64,000 nucleotides of DNA from Leptodontidium sp. MPI-SDFR-AT-0119 (taxonomy: Eukaryota > Ascomycota > Leotiomycetes > Helotiales > Leptodontidiaceae). The stretch covers positions 558,001 through 622,000 of the forward strand of contig JAHLEZ010000004.1 of the NCBI GenBank assembly GCA_020726505.1, given 5' to 3'. How positions within the stretch are numbered: the stretch's first letter is position 1; each line of letters opens with the position of its first letter. The notes under the pieces were generated by a model. It made no database searches, had not been told where the DNA came from, and saw only the letters and a list, made by a program, of their open reading frames with translations. Below are positions 21,395 to 32,338 of this stretch, piece after piece. A program made the translations under genes and the position numbers.

Positions 21395-24300
21395 CTATCC
21401 GTCTTCACTATCGCTTAATAAAGCCTCCCATTCGTCTATTTCGTCTAGCCCTTCCCCCGGTTCATCTTCCTGGTCGCTGAGTTCTTCGTATTCCTCATAT
21501 AGCTCAAAGTCCTGCGGACTCCAGTCACGGCAGTTCCTCAGAACCATCGCCGCCGCCATGTGGCCGTTGCGCTCTGCGAACCTCACTGCGCGTATGTATT
21601 TATGCGTGTGATCGCCGTTTGTCAGCGCTCCTGGAACATGATTCAGAAAGAACTGTACTATGTCGATGCGCCCATGCTCAGCTGCTATCTCGAGAGCGGT
21701 CCTCCCCGATTTTCTGGCCCCGTCCGCATTTATGTCAGCTCCATGCTCAATCAACAATTTGGCAAGACCGAAATATCCTTTAGCTGCAGCAAGTTGCAAC
21801 GCAGTGGCTCCCGAATGGCGCGCAGCGGGTCCATTTACATCAGCTCCCGCGTCTATCAATCTGTGGACTAAATCCACGTTCCCAGATTCAATGGCAAGCT
21901 GAAGTGCTGTTCGTGGCTCGAAGGAGTGACCCCAAGGTGCTGGGGGGGGATCGGAGTTGATGTTGACTTCTAACTCCAGAAAGTCTCGAATGATCTCCGT
22001 CCGGTTTAGTCTTACGGCCATCTGAAGCGGAGTGTCAAACTTCGCATACCGTCGATTGGGGTTCGCACCTTTATCAAGTAGTCTGATGAGTAGCTCGCGT
22101 CTATCAGATAGTATCGCCAATAGGACGGATGCTACATCTGGACAAAAGCCATGATCAAGCAGCCGCCCCACTACTTCTTCACTCCCTTCTACAACAGCAG
22201 AGGCTAGTGGAGAGCAGTCTAGCGCAGTGGACGTTTGTATGTGATATACCCAATCCATCCCCCAATTGTAGGCGAAGCTGCATAACAAATCCCCCATAGA
22301 TTTAAATGGGAGAAAACAAACTTGACTTCCGATAGAACTAAATTTCCGCAAAAATATTTCTAGGACATCAGTATTACCGTAGCGTGCTGCCATAGCTATG
22401 GCCGTATTTTCGGCTTCGAAGGACATCTCGCTCGGATTCCGCTGCAGGAACTCCTCGACAAGTTCTGTCAACCGTCTCTTATTGGTCGACTTTCGAATTC
22501 CCAGGACGGCAGCGCAAAGAGCGATAGATTCGTAATGGAGGGGCCAAAGGAGCAGGATTTGGGAAATCGTGTGCTCCTCTCCAGTGGCGAACGCTTCGGC
22601 GAGTCCATCCCAATCATGAACACCGATTCCCTCCTGACCAGAAGTAGCTTGGTGGCTCTCCAAATATTCTAGGAACTCATCTGGTCTCTTTGCGATTATC
22701 GCATCAGAAATTTCTCGACCTTCTAGCTTTGCACCAGAATCAATCAAGAATTTAGCAATGTCATCAAAGTTGTGACGAATACCTGTCTGAACAGGTGTCA
22801 AACCATATACAGACTTGTCGTCGAGGGAAGCGCCGTGCTCACTGTGCAAGAGTCGAACTAATGCCAAGTCGCCAAGCTCTACAGCGTTAACCATTTCACC
22901 ACCAAAAAGCTTTGCACCATGATGCAAAAGAAGGCGGGCTATTTGCGGTTTCGATTCCGATCCATGTAGCAAAAGCATATCAAGTCCTAAACCAGAGATA
23001 GCGAGTGCGAACTGGAGTGGCGTATGATATCGCTGGAGAAGACCGTTTGCAGAAGGTGTGTCTTGAAAATCCCATGCGTCCAACCCCGCCAAGACTGCAG
23101 AATTGATTTTAAGATCCTCATCCTTCAAAGTAACATAATGGTTCACGTCAGCACCAGCTTCCAATAGAGCCTGGATGGTCGCTATATCCCCATTTAGGGC
23201 CGCGATGTGCAGTGCGGCCGGTCTGACATGAAAATGCCGACTTGTGCGTGGTGGGCTAGGTTCTGCGTTCAAGGACAAGAGGCTGGAGCAGCGGCCCCTC
23301 CATGCATGTGACGCCAGAGAAATAGGCAAAATCCCGGAGATAGACTCTGTGTTTATGTTCCCGCCGCAGCGAATGAGAGTCCGGATAACGTCCTGAAAGT
23401 ATTTGGGATTGCATTGACTAACAGCGACGAGAATTAAGTGGGCCAAGTGCTCTTCATGTAGGGATTCTGAGCGAGAATCTCTAGCGGCTTTGTCCAGGAC
23501 GTCCTGAAGGAGCTCAACATGTGAATTTCCAGATCCGGCTGACGGTACCCAGATGTTGGCAACCAGTATACTGAGGGGGCTGAAGTCTCCGAGCCACCAT
23601 TCATCGTAAATATTCTTGTTAATCATTATCTCGTAATATTCATTGATAATCGCCGGGTCAAATTGCAGGTTAGGATTCGCGCCAGAGTCAAGTAGGAGTC
23701 TCGATATCGGTGTATTTTGAAGCAAGAATGCGATGGATAAGGCTGTGGGCTGTTTCCGCGACCCTGTTTCGTTGACGTCGGCACCATGGCGCACCAAAAG
23801 CTCTGCCACTTCGATGTGTTCCGTGAACGCAGCTATTTGAATCGGTTTCATGAATGCTTTACGCTCGCTATCCCAAACTGTTAGATTAGGACTGGCTCCC
23901 ATCTTCATACATAACTCCATGACATCTGGGTCGAGTGAGTTACAGGCTGCTTGAAAACATTTCCCAAGAAGTGCTACAAGAGTCGGCTCGGTGCTTAGGT
24001 CGTCAAACGGCTCCCGGGGACGATCAGCCCAAGCGTTCAAAAACGTCTGGGCAAAGGCAGTGGTTGTTTCCATGTTTCCGAGATCGTTGATGAGGCTGTT
24101 TGAAAGGGCATACAGTAATATTTTGACCGTTTCTAAGGATACACCGGGAGGGCTAGGACTGAAGATAGAATGTGCCCTTGCGAGATTTTGCCCTTCGTAC
24201 ACTTCAGGCATGATGCAGCTGAGCGCCATTGCCCCCTTATCGATGCTGATATCGCTAAGCGCTACGAGGCTGCGCCCTTCCGAAACAAGGCACAAGGCAT

Positions 24301-25010
24301 CGCAGAGTAGGCTTGGCCGTTTCTCTAAGGCAGATGAGAGATTGAAGTTCGACACATATATGCCTTGTGCGGATGCGGTTAGCGTTGTTTGTTGGAGTTC
24401 ATGGCATCCAGGTGTACTTACTTTGTGAATATTTCTGCTCAAATCGGAGCCAAGGTAAATTGGATGGCCACTTATACTCAAGGTTGTGGGACGGAGGAGT
24501 GTATACAACCAGGGATAGATCTTCAGGTGTCTTTGGAGTTGGCGCTGCCAATGTATGAGCATTCTATATCGGCCGTCAGAAGGGCTTAGAGGAGAGTGGT
24601 CACCTTGAAATCCATGCGGAAATGCTGCCTCGTAGCCATATCGCGAGAGCTCCTTCTTTAATTTCTTCACGGGAACGACCTCGCCGCCGATCCTCACCTC
24701 ACTGTCTTTACTATCTCTCTTTCTTTTTGTAACCTCGCGTGCCACGGCCTCCCAGACGTCCTTCGTCTTATTCTTCTGAAACTTCCACTTCTTGAAGCGT
24801 CTCTCATACTGGGCCTTCCTGGGGTTTAATTAGTGACGTCGAGACGAAGACTTGGAGGGGACGTTTTTACGTGGCGTTGAAGCCATATTTCGTCAACATT
24901 TCCTGCATCACACCACCTGGTCCTTGAAGCTTTAGGTTCTCGGTCAGGTACAGGGACCGAATGGTAGCCTTGTGCGAATTCCAATCATCTTCAGTGAGGT
25001 CGGTAGGCAT
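21395..25010 (-). CDS. Clr5-domain ankyrin-repeat protein (1187 residues)
   Basis: Two exons: 25010-24871 and 24818-21395, joined in phase across an intron with donor GTAAAA and acceptor CCCCAG. Residues about 1-70 form a Clr5 domain: DDWNSHKATIRSLYLTENLK, MQEMLTKYGFNAT, then KAQYERRFKKWKFQKNK, in which the splice junction restores the domain. A basic stretch (TKRKRDSKD) follows. The middle has no recognised domain. From about residue 350 there are at least ten ankyrin-like repeats, including IQIAAFTEHIEVAELLVRHG, LHIAALNGDIATIQALLEAG, LQLAIESGNVDLVHRLIDAG and LQLAAAKGYFGLAKLLIEHG. The C-terminus is highly acidic (YEEYEELSDQEDEPGEG). Clr5 domains are fungal and often N-terminal to repeats; their role is not settled. 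It lies between the transposon block and an accessory stretch. Protein-protein interaction is the only safe functional statement. Confidence 0.9.
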
Positions 25011-26295
25011 GATCAATTGCGCACAGCACGAGAGTCAAGAAGCTTAGAGAAGATCAAATACAGATTTCGGTTCACACAGATCTCTCGCGGGCGAGAGGGA
25101 GTATTTGTGTCGGTCAGCGGAGCGGAAGTGACGTTGGTGGGCTGTGTTTGCACCACGAAATAATTGGGCTGATGCCAGAATCGTTTGGGCCTTTGCACAC
25201 TATTCATTGGCTGTCCCCCAAATCTGCGACTACACGGCTCAAGCCCACCATTGGTACTAGCTCGTCTGTGCCAAAATCTTCCTGCATTATCAATCTTGGC
25301 GTCGCCAGCTCTGCCAGGCCACCGAGTAAGCAGCGTCTCTATTCAACGTTGCCAGAATCTCCCTGCGCCGCATTGATGCCCTCTTTACTTCATATTTTCA
25401 GGCCCGAGGCGTTGAAGGTCATCTGCTGAAGTGGGCAGTTCGACTCTGCCACCCACCGACCCGCTGCTGACTGGTTTTAATAGGTGCCTAAGGCAAGCAG
25501 GGTTCGATTTGAGGTCTGAGCGTTCCGTGCGGGCAGTTGCAACCATAACTAGGCAATGAAACACAAAGAATGACATACAAGAAACTGCACTAGCGCAGTA
25601 TAATTTGGTTTGACGCTGTTTATCTTCATGTTGGCGAACATTGGACTGCACAGTACGGCCTGTGCTATAAGTGGAGATGCTGATTAGCCTACGGTACTTT
25701 TCAGCATTATCCCGTCAAACGTTGAAGCCGAACTTCAAGTCCCCCACAAACTCGCTTTGACATTCCCCATGATCACCATGCACGTGTCTCAAAGCATAAA
25801 TCAAACGTTCGCCATATGTCCTAGAGTTTATCAGAACTTAAATACACGTTGTTGAAAGCAGTGAATATGTGGATCACTCATAGCCTTATTATAGCGGAAT
25901 GATTGGGAAAACGAGATGACCTGTTTGATTTGGCTTTGTCTTTACCGTTTCGGGACTGTTCTTAAACTTTATTCTTCGATCTTGCAGGGGATAAAGTTTC
26001 CCGGATTCGGCTCCGAAATGCTTTCATGGATGTTGAATCATGTTAAAGTGTATTTTTTTTCGCAAGGTTCGTGGTAGGACCCCCAATCGAAACAACTATC
26101 GTTCTTCGCATGACATGAACGGGTGGTACTCTGTGTACTTAATCAAATGAGAATAATATCTTCCCCCAGCCGTACTATTCTTAATTTGTTCTGCAACAAT
26201 TGCCCGAAGTCGAATAAGGTAGCAGCGAACAAGTACGGTCTCGAGCTGCTTCTTCCGCACATAAGATCAAGGCGCTTGGTTTGGCAAGGTTCACC
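25011..26295. other. Intergenic between divergent ankyrin and receptor genes
   Basis: About 1.3 kb containing the promoters of both neighbours. Near 25411-25450 a segment resembles the T-arm and 3' acceptor strand of a tRNA (stem GGCAG/CTGCC around TTCGACT, then ACCCACC), but no matching 5' half is present. A short T-rich run occurs near 26052. No coding region is supported. Confidence 0.5.
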
Positions 26296-28100
26296 ATGAG
26301 AAGAGTAGGATTTCTTGTGCTTTGCGCTTTTCTAGTCGGGTTGATGAGCATTCCTAGCACGAATGGTCAACAGTACTTGAACTTGACAGTGGCAGATTTA
26401 ACGCCTTGCGGTGTAAGTGTGTCGAAGGCGTCTCGCTTCTTCGAGTTTGGTGGCTGTCCACTGCTGGTATTCTCTGGCTGACAATGGTGTGATAGTTCAA
26501 TTGCGTTATCTCTGCCATCAAAACATCTGGATGTCGATTTGAGGATACAAGCTGCCAGGTCTGTCGATCTCTATATTGCGTTCATGTTCAGTAGTAAAGT
26601 GATCCTGTTTGTTTCTTGGGCGTGGTGGACTTTTGCCCGAGAAAAGTTTTAATACTCCTGGTTGCTAATCACTCAAATAGTGTACCAGTCAAAAATTGGC
26701 TCAAAGCACCAGCCAGTGTATGAACACATATTGTACCATGCACGATGGACTTGGTAAGCCAAGAGTCTCTTCTGGTATACTTGAATATTTTCCACACAAT
26801 ATTAACAAGACACCAAGTTGCAGTCAAAGTCAACGCTAGCCTATGTCGCAAACCTCTGGGTCAATCTCGCTCGGACATGTTCCTAGCTGTAATAATTGTA
26901 GTATACTCGACTGCAGTAATGTTCGTCGCCTTGAGATTCGTCACAAAGGCAATGAAAAGAACCAGAGGCACTGTTGATTGGAGTGATTGGTTTCTGTTGT
27001 TTGCTGTGGTAAGCTTCCGGCACCCCAAGTTGTGCACGACACTTGCTAAAGGAACAGTTGTGTGCCATTCCTAGTGTTTACTACTGTGTGAAATGTAGCG
27101 TACAGTCCCACATCTAAGAAGGTTGACACTAATCCCTAGTTCAGCTTCAAGGGAGGGGTTCGGAAAACACTTCTGGGAGTTGGAAGATGGTCAGCTGAAG
27201 GATTTCCTGAAGACAAGTTATGACCCCTATCCACTCCGCACGTACTCTCACACCATGTTCTTACTTGTGGTACCCAGTACTAAATTATATTTTAACAGTC
27301 TACGTGGCAGAGAATGTCTATGTGATCCAACTAGCAATCCCAAAGCTCTCCATCCTCTTCTTTTACATACGCTCGATTCCCAACGAGGGCTTCCATCAAG
27401 CGGTCTTCCTAACCATGTTCCTCATAGTTATCTCGACCACGATCATTTCCACTCTTACCATAGTAGATTGCTACCCAATCGCGGCATTTTGGGATCGAGA
27501 TCTAAGTGGACATTGTATAAACATCAATAACCTTGGATACGCTACTGGAAGCTTGAGCATAGTGCAAGACTTGCTTATTATCAGTCTGCCAATACCGATA
27601 TTGAAGGGCATGATGCTGCCTCGGAGAGAAAAGATCCAGGTGCTGTTTATGTTTGCAGTAGGCAGCTCTTCCGTTGTCATTTCGATATTACGAGTACAGT
27701 CCATCATTGGCTTTAGAGACTCGCTCGACCCAAGCTGTGAGAAAACTCCAACCTTTTGATCAGCACTTTCCTCTCATACTAATCCGCGATAGGGGACTAC
27801 ATAATTGTTGTAATTTGGAGTCTACTAGAGGTGTACGGTGCTCTCATCACAGCGTCATTGCCGACGATACGCCAATTACTTGTCATCTACTTCCCACGAA
27901 CTTGTGCTATGGCACGACCACATCGTCAAGTTCAAAGCGCACCAACGGGCGTATCCTGGTTTCGCCGAAGAGGGGTCCCTACAATGGCTCCCCAGCTACC
28001 CACTCTGGAGTTTTCTAGGAACAGCTTCACTGGAGCAAACGTTCGTACGCGAGATTGGCAGAGAATGGATTATGGGGCTCCGTTTGGGTTTGTGGATTAA
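26296..28100 (+). CDS. CFEM-domain Pth11-like membrane receptor
   Basis: A G-protein-coupled-receptor-like plasma-membrane protein of the fungal Pth11/CFEM group. Predicted exons are 26296-26412, 26496-26558, 26717-26753, 26824-27008, 27099-27216, 27299-27736 and 27793-28100. The N-terminus is a signal peptide (MRRVGFLVLCAFLVGL). The CFEM domain follows: TPCGFNCVISAIKTSGCRFE, DTSCQ, CMNTYC and later SLC supply the eight-Cys pattern over four exons. Membrane helices follow: FLAVIIVVYSTAVMFVALRF, YVIQLAIPKLSILFFYI, a Cys-bearing FLIVISTTIISTLTIVDC, LLIISLPIPIL and VVISILRVQSII. Landmarks GFGKHFWEL and SWDYIIVVIWSLLE fit the family. Exon 5 start and exon 4 start (26818 is an alternative) are uncertain, and the second helix region looks short. 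The hAT transposon sits 81 bp after the stop. Confidence 0.8.
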
Positions 28101-28173
28101 TAGGAAGCAGATGGCCGAATGCTGGGTCGGATTTGAAAGATGTCTGACTTCGGGAAGTTGGGGTTATTAAGCT

Positions 28174-28181
28174 TTAGGCAG
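28174..28181. repeat. 8-bp target duplication of the hAT element (left)
   Basis: TTAGGCAG here is repeated exactly at 31185-31192, on the other side of the element. An 8-bp duplication is the hallmark of hAT transposition and fixes both element ends. Confidence 0.92.
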
Positions 28182-31100
28182 CAAGGTGGTCAATAAGTCA
28201 GTAAGTCAGTTATCAGTTGAGGCTGAAGAAGCAACTTACTGACTTACCTCTAAAACACCAACTAATGAGCTTAACTGATTTGCTTATAAGTGACTGATAA
28301 GTTGAGGCTCTATTTAAATATCTAATAATACTACACTAAACGCACTAGCAATTTCAATAACACCACGATTTTGCTAATTTTTTAAGTACTCTTGATGCCA
28401 CAGCATTAAACCAGACAAGCTAGAACTCTCTGCAGTTGTTTGTTTAGCACAAGATGAAAAGACTCTCTCGTACTCTGAACTCATAGTAGGAATTACTAAC
28501 AAATCAAAAGCCATTTGAGCTAATTGAGGCCACTCGACCTCATGTAGCTTCCAATACTCCATTAAACTCAAATGGTCAATAGTAGGCTCTTGTAAGTAGT
28601 AGTGATATTAATCACGCCTCCCACTTGTTGTTGTAGAGCGTCTTATAATTGGCTGAGGTGTTGCGGCGTCAAGAATTGACTTTAAGTAGTCTCTCTCCAC
28701 TAAAGATATCGCCGGCGAAGGTTCTGGCGATTGTGTTGATCGAGAATTAATAGTTGGCGCTTGACCCTTATACCTCTCTTCCCATAACTTCTTGAAGGCA
28801 GCTTTGCCAGCAGTCAGATATAGTAGTAATTTGCCTGTCTAATTCTTCTCAAAGTAGGTCCATTTGTAACGAGGATGAAGCACCATTACAGCTTGCTAAG
28901 CCACAGAATCGTCGGTCTTTCTATACCACTTCTAATAAGCTCCCCACGCAAGAGTTATCGATTGGCATATACCTTCGTGGTCGTTGAATTTGCCGTCTTT
29001 TGCTTCAGCCTCAAGAGTCTCGAAGTGTGCCATAATATGCTCTAGCACAATTAGAGCCTCCTATAAAGCTCCGTGTGAGGGTTGCAAAGCACCTTCTGTC
29101 AACTTCGCATTGCCTTCTAGTCCTTTAGTAAAATAAAACAATGGCGCGAGCTGATCTTTAATAATTGTAAGACTCTCTTACTCCTCATCTAACAAATAAT
29201 CGTTATTAAATATCTCTTAATCAAGAGGATCTGCCGAAACGTGTAACATGGCCGCATATAAGGTAAGAGATTCGCGCAATTCGAGGCCGCGGCGTATCAT
29301 CTAATACGTGGCATTCTAACGTACTCCTCCGTCGAGAATCAGCTTCCACTTCTTTCCCTCTGCTACACTAATATTTAGTGTCTTTTGAAGGTCAAGGAAT
29401 AATTCCGATCTCTTGCTAGACGCTATAACGTGTGCAACTAAGTTGTGAAGCTTGCTAACCTCTTTTCGTCGTCGCTAAAGCTTTCGTCGGTCTGCCGCGC
29501 CAGCCCTCTTATATTCATCGTCGAATGAGGCTTCATCTTGACTAAATAAGTATACGCTAGTGATCAAGTTGATGACGTGACTTATATAACGTAGTCTCTT
29601 TTGTTTAGGGTCAAATCCCATCACCTTTGCCAACTCTTATAGTGTAGTATCATTATTAGACGCGTTGTCAAGGACGAAGTAACTAAGGTTCTCGATAGTA
29701 ATACCGAATCGTTATAAAAGAGGGAGGAGAATCGAGCATTGATCTATAGAGAATTAGCCGTCGAAAGTAAGAGATTTAGAAGGTGATATATATACTAACA
29801 CCGGTCTTTCCATGCTTTGGAAGCATTGGCAGCCCAATTAGCCGTGTCACGGCTTTATATTTGTCGCTGATAAAATGTACTATAATACTAAGAACGCTGA
29901 TCTTCTTACGTTTTGATCCTTAGCCGTCAAAGGTAACAGTTATACGTGATTTAGCGCGTCGAACCTCTTTAATAACCTGTGGCTCGAAGTATACAAAAAG
30001 CTCGTGGATCCAACTTTCGACCGTGACATGTGAGGTAGGTAACGCGTTGGCTACATCTTTATTAGCAAGAATAAAGCACCTTTTGAGTCGACGAGAGGCT
30101 GCTTTTTTATGTTTGACGTTCTCGTAGATAATCTATTCAAGAAACGCGTTCTTGAACTCTTGTTGTCGGAAGGGAATGATTCTATCGTAATCTTTGTCAA
30201 CGATTCCTAAAGGTTACGCCATAGGTTTGTCGTTCTTTATTCTCCATGTATCTCCTCCTTCGTCCAAACTGTGTATATTAAGTAGGTGTGTAAGAGCGTT
30301 ATTAAGGGTATTCGCATTGAAGTAGTAGTCGCGGTTCTTGCTAAATTTCTTATTATAATGGCCTACAAAAGTCAGCGTATAAAACTGGCAGATTAGTAGA
30401 GAATCATACAGAGTTTGCAGCACTATATTCTCGGCTTTGAAGCCTTGGTTTGGTTGATCAACGCGTAGCTTACCTTCTAAGTCTAAGACGTAAGATTCCT
30501 CTTACTGGCAGGCGCCAGAACATGGCCTGTAGGAAATCTTGATAGGCGAGCTTCTCTATTATCAAAAAGAGGCTTCCTAAAGTCGTATAGAAAGTATTTA
30601 GCCGTAATCAGCTTACTAGGAGGCTTAGTAGGGTCGTACTTGTCGTTGTAAGTTAGGGTTAGACGGAAACAGCGATCACGGAGTGTTTTTGGCTCTTTCG
30701 ACGACTGTGGCGCTATTATCGTTATAAACGGGTTGATGAGAGATATAGAAGATGCGGCAGGAGACGCACGAGATTCTCTATTGTTAATAATTATAGGTGA
30801 GGCATAAGGGGAAGTCATATTGATAGAATTGCGTTGATTATTTAATAAACATACTTTAGTTTTGGCATCGTAAGATCTACTAGAACGATGACGCTGACCG
30901 CCTTCAGTAATATTTAGCCAATTAAAAGCTATTCTTTAGAAGGCTGCGACTAATCAGAGGCTTAGGATTTACTAAGCGAGCCTCTTCTTATTTATCGTTT
31001 ATACTTAGCACCTACCTAAACTCACTCTAAAATCAAGAAATTTAATTCTTACAGCTTATAAGCCACTTATAAGTTGAGCTTTTATTAACTGACTTATTAC

Positions 31101-31184
31101 AAGCCCTAGCCCTAACTGATGACTTACGTTATAAGGCTCAGCTTAATTAACCAGCTTAACTCAGCTTACTTATTGACCACCTTG
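28182..31184 (-). mobile_element. Decayed autonomous-type hAT DNA transposon (3.0 kb)
   Basis: A 3003-bp element with terminal inverted repeats beginning CAAGGTGGTCAATAAGT at both ends and an exact 8-bp duplication TTAGGCAG. Subterminal sequence is full of short AAGTCAG/CTGACTTA repeats on both sides, as in other hAT elements, where they bind transposase. The transposase reads on the minus strand. Its C-terminal dimerisation domain is clear at 28374-28571, and the rest is broken by many stops. The internal sequence shows CpA loss consistent with RIP, milder than in the chromovirus. Confidence 0.92.
28374..30818 (-). pseudogene. Broken hAT transposase gene
   Basis: The C-terminal frame 28571-28374 reads MSLMEYWKLHEVEWPQLAQM, then LLVIPTMSSEYERVFSSCAK, the hAT dimerisation motif (YW, IP.SS..ER.FS, then T). 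The N-terminal frame 30818-30483 encodes a Ser/Ile-rich start followed by DRCFRLTLTYNDKYDP, where a BED-type finger would be expected but is not clear. A piece at 30423-30214 is also open. TAA/TAG/TGA codons interrupt the intervening region, so no functional transposase can be made. Confidence 0.8.
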
Positions 31185-31192
31185 TTAGGCAG

Positions 31193-32338
31193 TTTGAGCG
31201 AGCCCTCAGTAGATTGTAGTTGGGATTGACAGAACCACCTTTCTGTAGTGGGAGGAAAGCCCTGTACATATCTACTACCTTAACTTAGCAGAACAGATTT
31301 CCGCAGCTCCATATCAATAATGCTGAAAGATGCGACACAACTATATATTGATCCCTCCAGATCACTGAGATCTGCCTCTGGAGTCGGAGACGCATATTTG
31401 AGGTCCAGCAGCAATGTTTGGATTTGACAGGGTGCTATATTAACAAAAGCAATGATTGGACTAAGACACAATGGCGGTCGCATTTAAAGAAAGCAGTATC
31501 GAGTCGCATGAAAAACAATAAGTCGGAACGCTCACTGGAGCTCTCAACGGAGTCTCTCGACACTATCTCACAGAGGCTTGCTAATTACATGAATCGAACA
31601 TTTCATGCCTAGCAATTGTTCTCTTCGCAGGCAAGGCAACACCACTGGCTATGTCTGCCTTAAAACTTTCCCTATCCCGCTTCAATATTTGTCGCTTTTC
31701 GCCACATCTAGCGACAAAGAAGGAGAACTTCGGCTGCCTGCAGTACCAAAATGAGACCAACACCTAATTAGTTGGGGTATTAGAGGCCTTCAAACCCACC
31801 TGCGGGTATATGGAAGCCTTAGCGATGGAAAGACCTACGCCCATGGCGGAAATAGCTTCTTTTAACTGTGCGGATCTACTGATAGGTCTTCCTCGCCTGG
31901 TGTGTTGATCGTTCATTGAACAAAGGCTCGTGCTAGATTCTCAGCACCTTTCTGAATCTGAAAGGTTTGGTTTCGAATTAGATGTGGCACTCATTAGCTT
32001 AATCGAAATTACGTATTGCAGCTACATCCCCCATGGGTGAAATACAAATGATTGGAAAATGCGATGGCAAGGAAAGTATGACTGACGTACACAGTGAAAC
32101 TTAATACCCAGCCCCCCTATTTCCTAGGTAGAGGAACGCTCGCTAAAGCGGAAGAATTTAGCCGCACTAGCCGCTCATCCGACGAACTTCCGATCGGATT
32201 CTTCAACTTTATCCCCAACAACACCAACACACACACACAGCTACTGGGGGCCTGCAGTCGCTTCTGTCGCATCATCTATTGCGATTCTAGATCCGATTAG
32301 AGTTCCCAATTTGGGAGTGCTAGGCACACCCAGTGCCA
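31193..32338. other. Intergenic between hAT insertion and Zn2Cys6 regulator
   Basis: Short frames on both strands near 31280-31760 have no recognisable domains. A CA repeat lies near 32229-32240, in what is probably the 5' leader or promoter of the following regulator. No gene is supported. Confidence 0.45.

Noticed and set aside
24367..24589. Plus-strand ORFs inside the ankyrin gene
   Set aside because: Antisense shadows of a well-supported coding exon.
26745..27074. ORF reading through the CFEM receptor exon 4 into the next intron
   Set aside because: The frame leaves conserved sequence at the GTAAGC donor (27009); the true product uses the downstream exon with GFGKHFWEL.
28182..31184. 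Possibility that the hAT region is a functional transposase gene
   Set aside because: Multiple stops interrupt every frame between the N- and C-terminal pieces.
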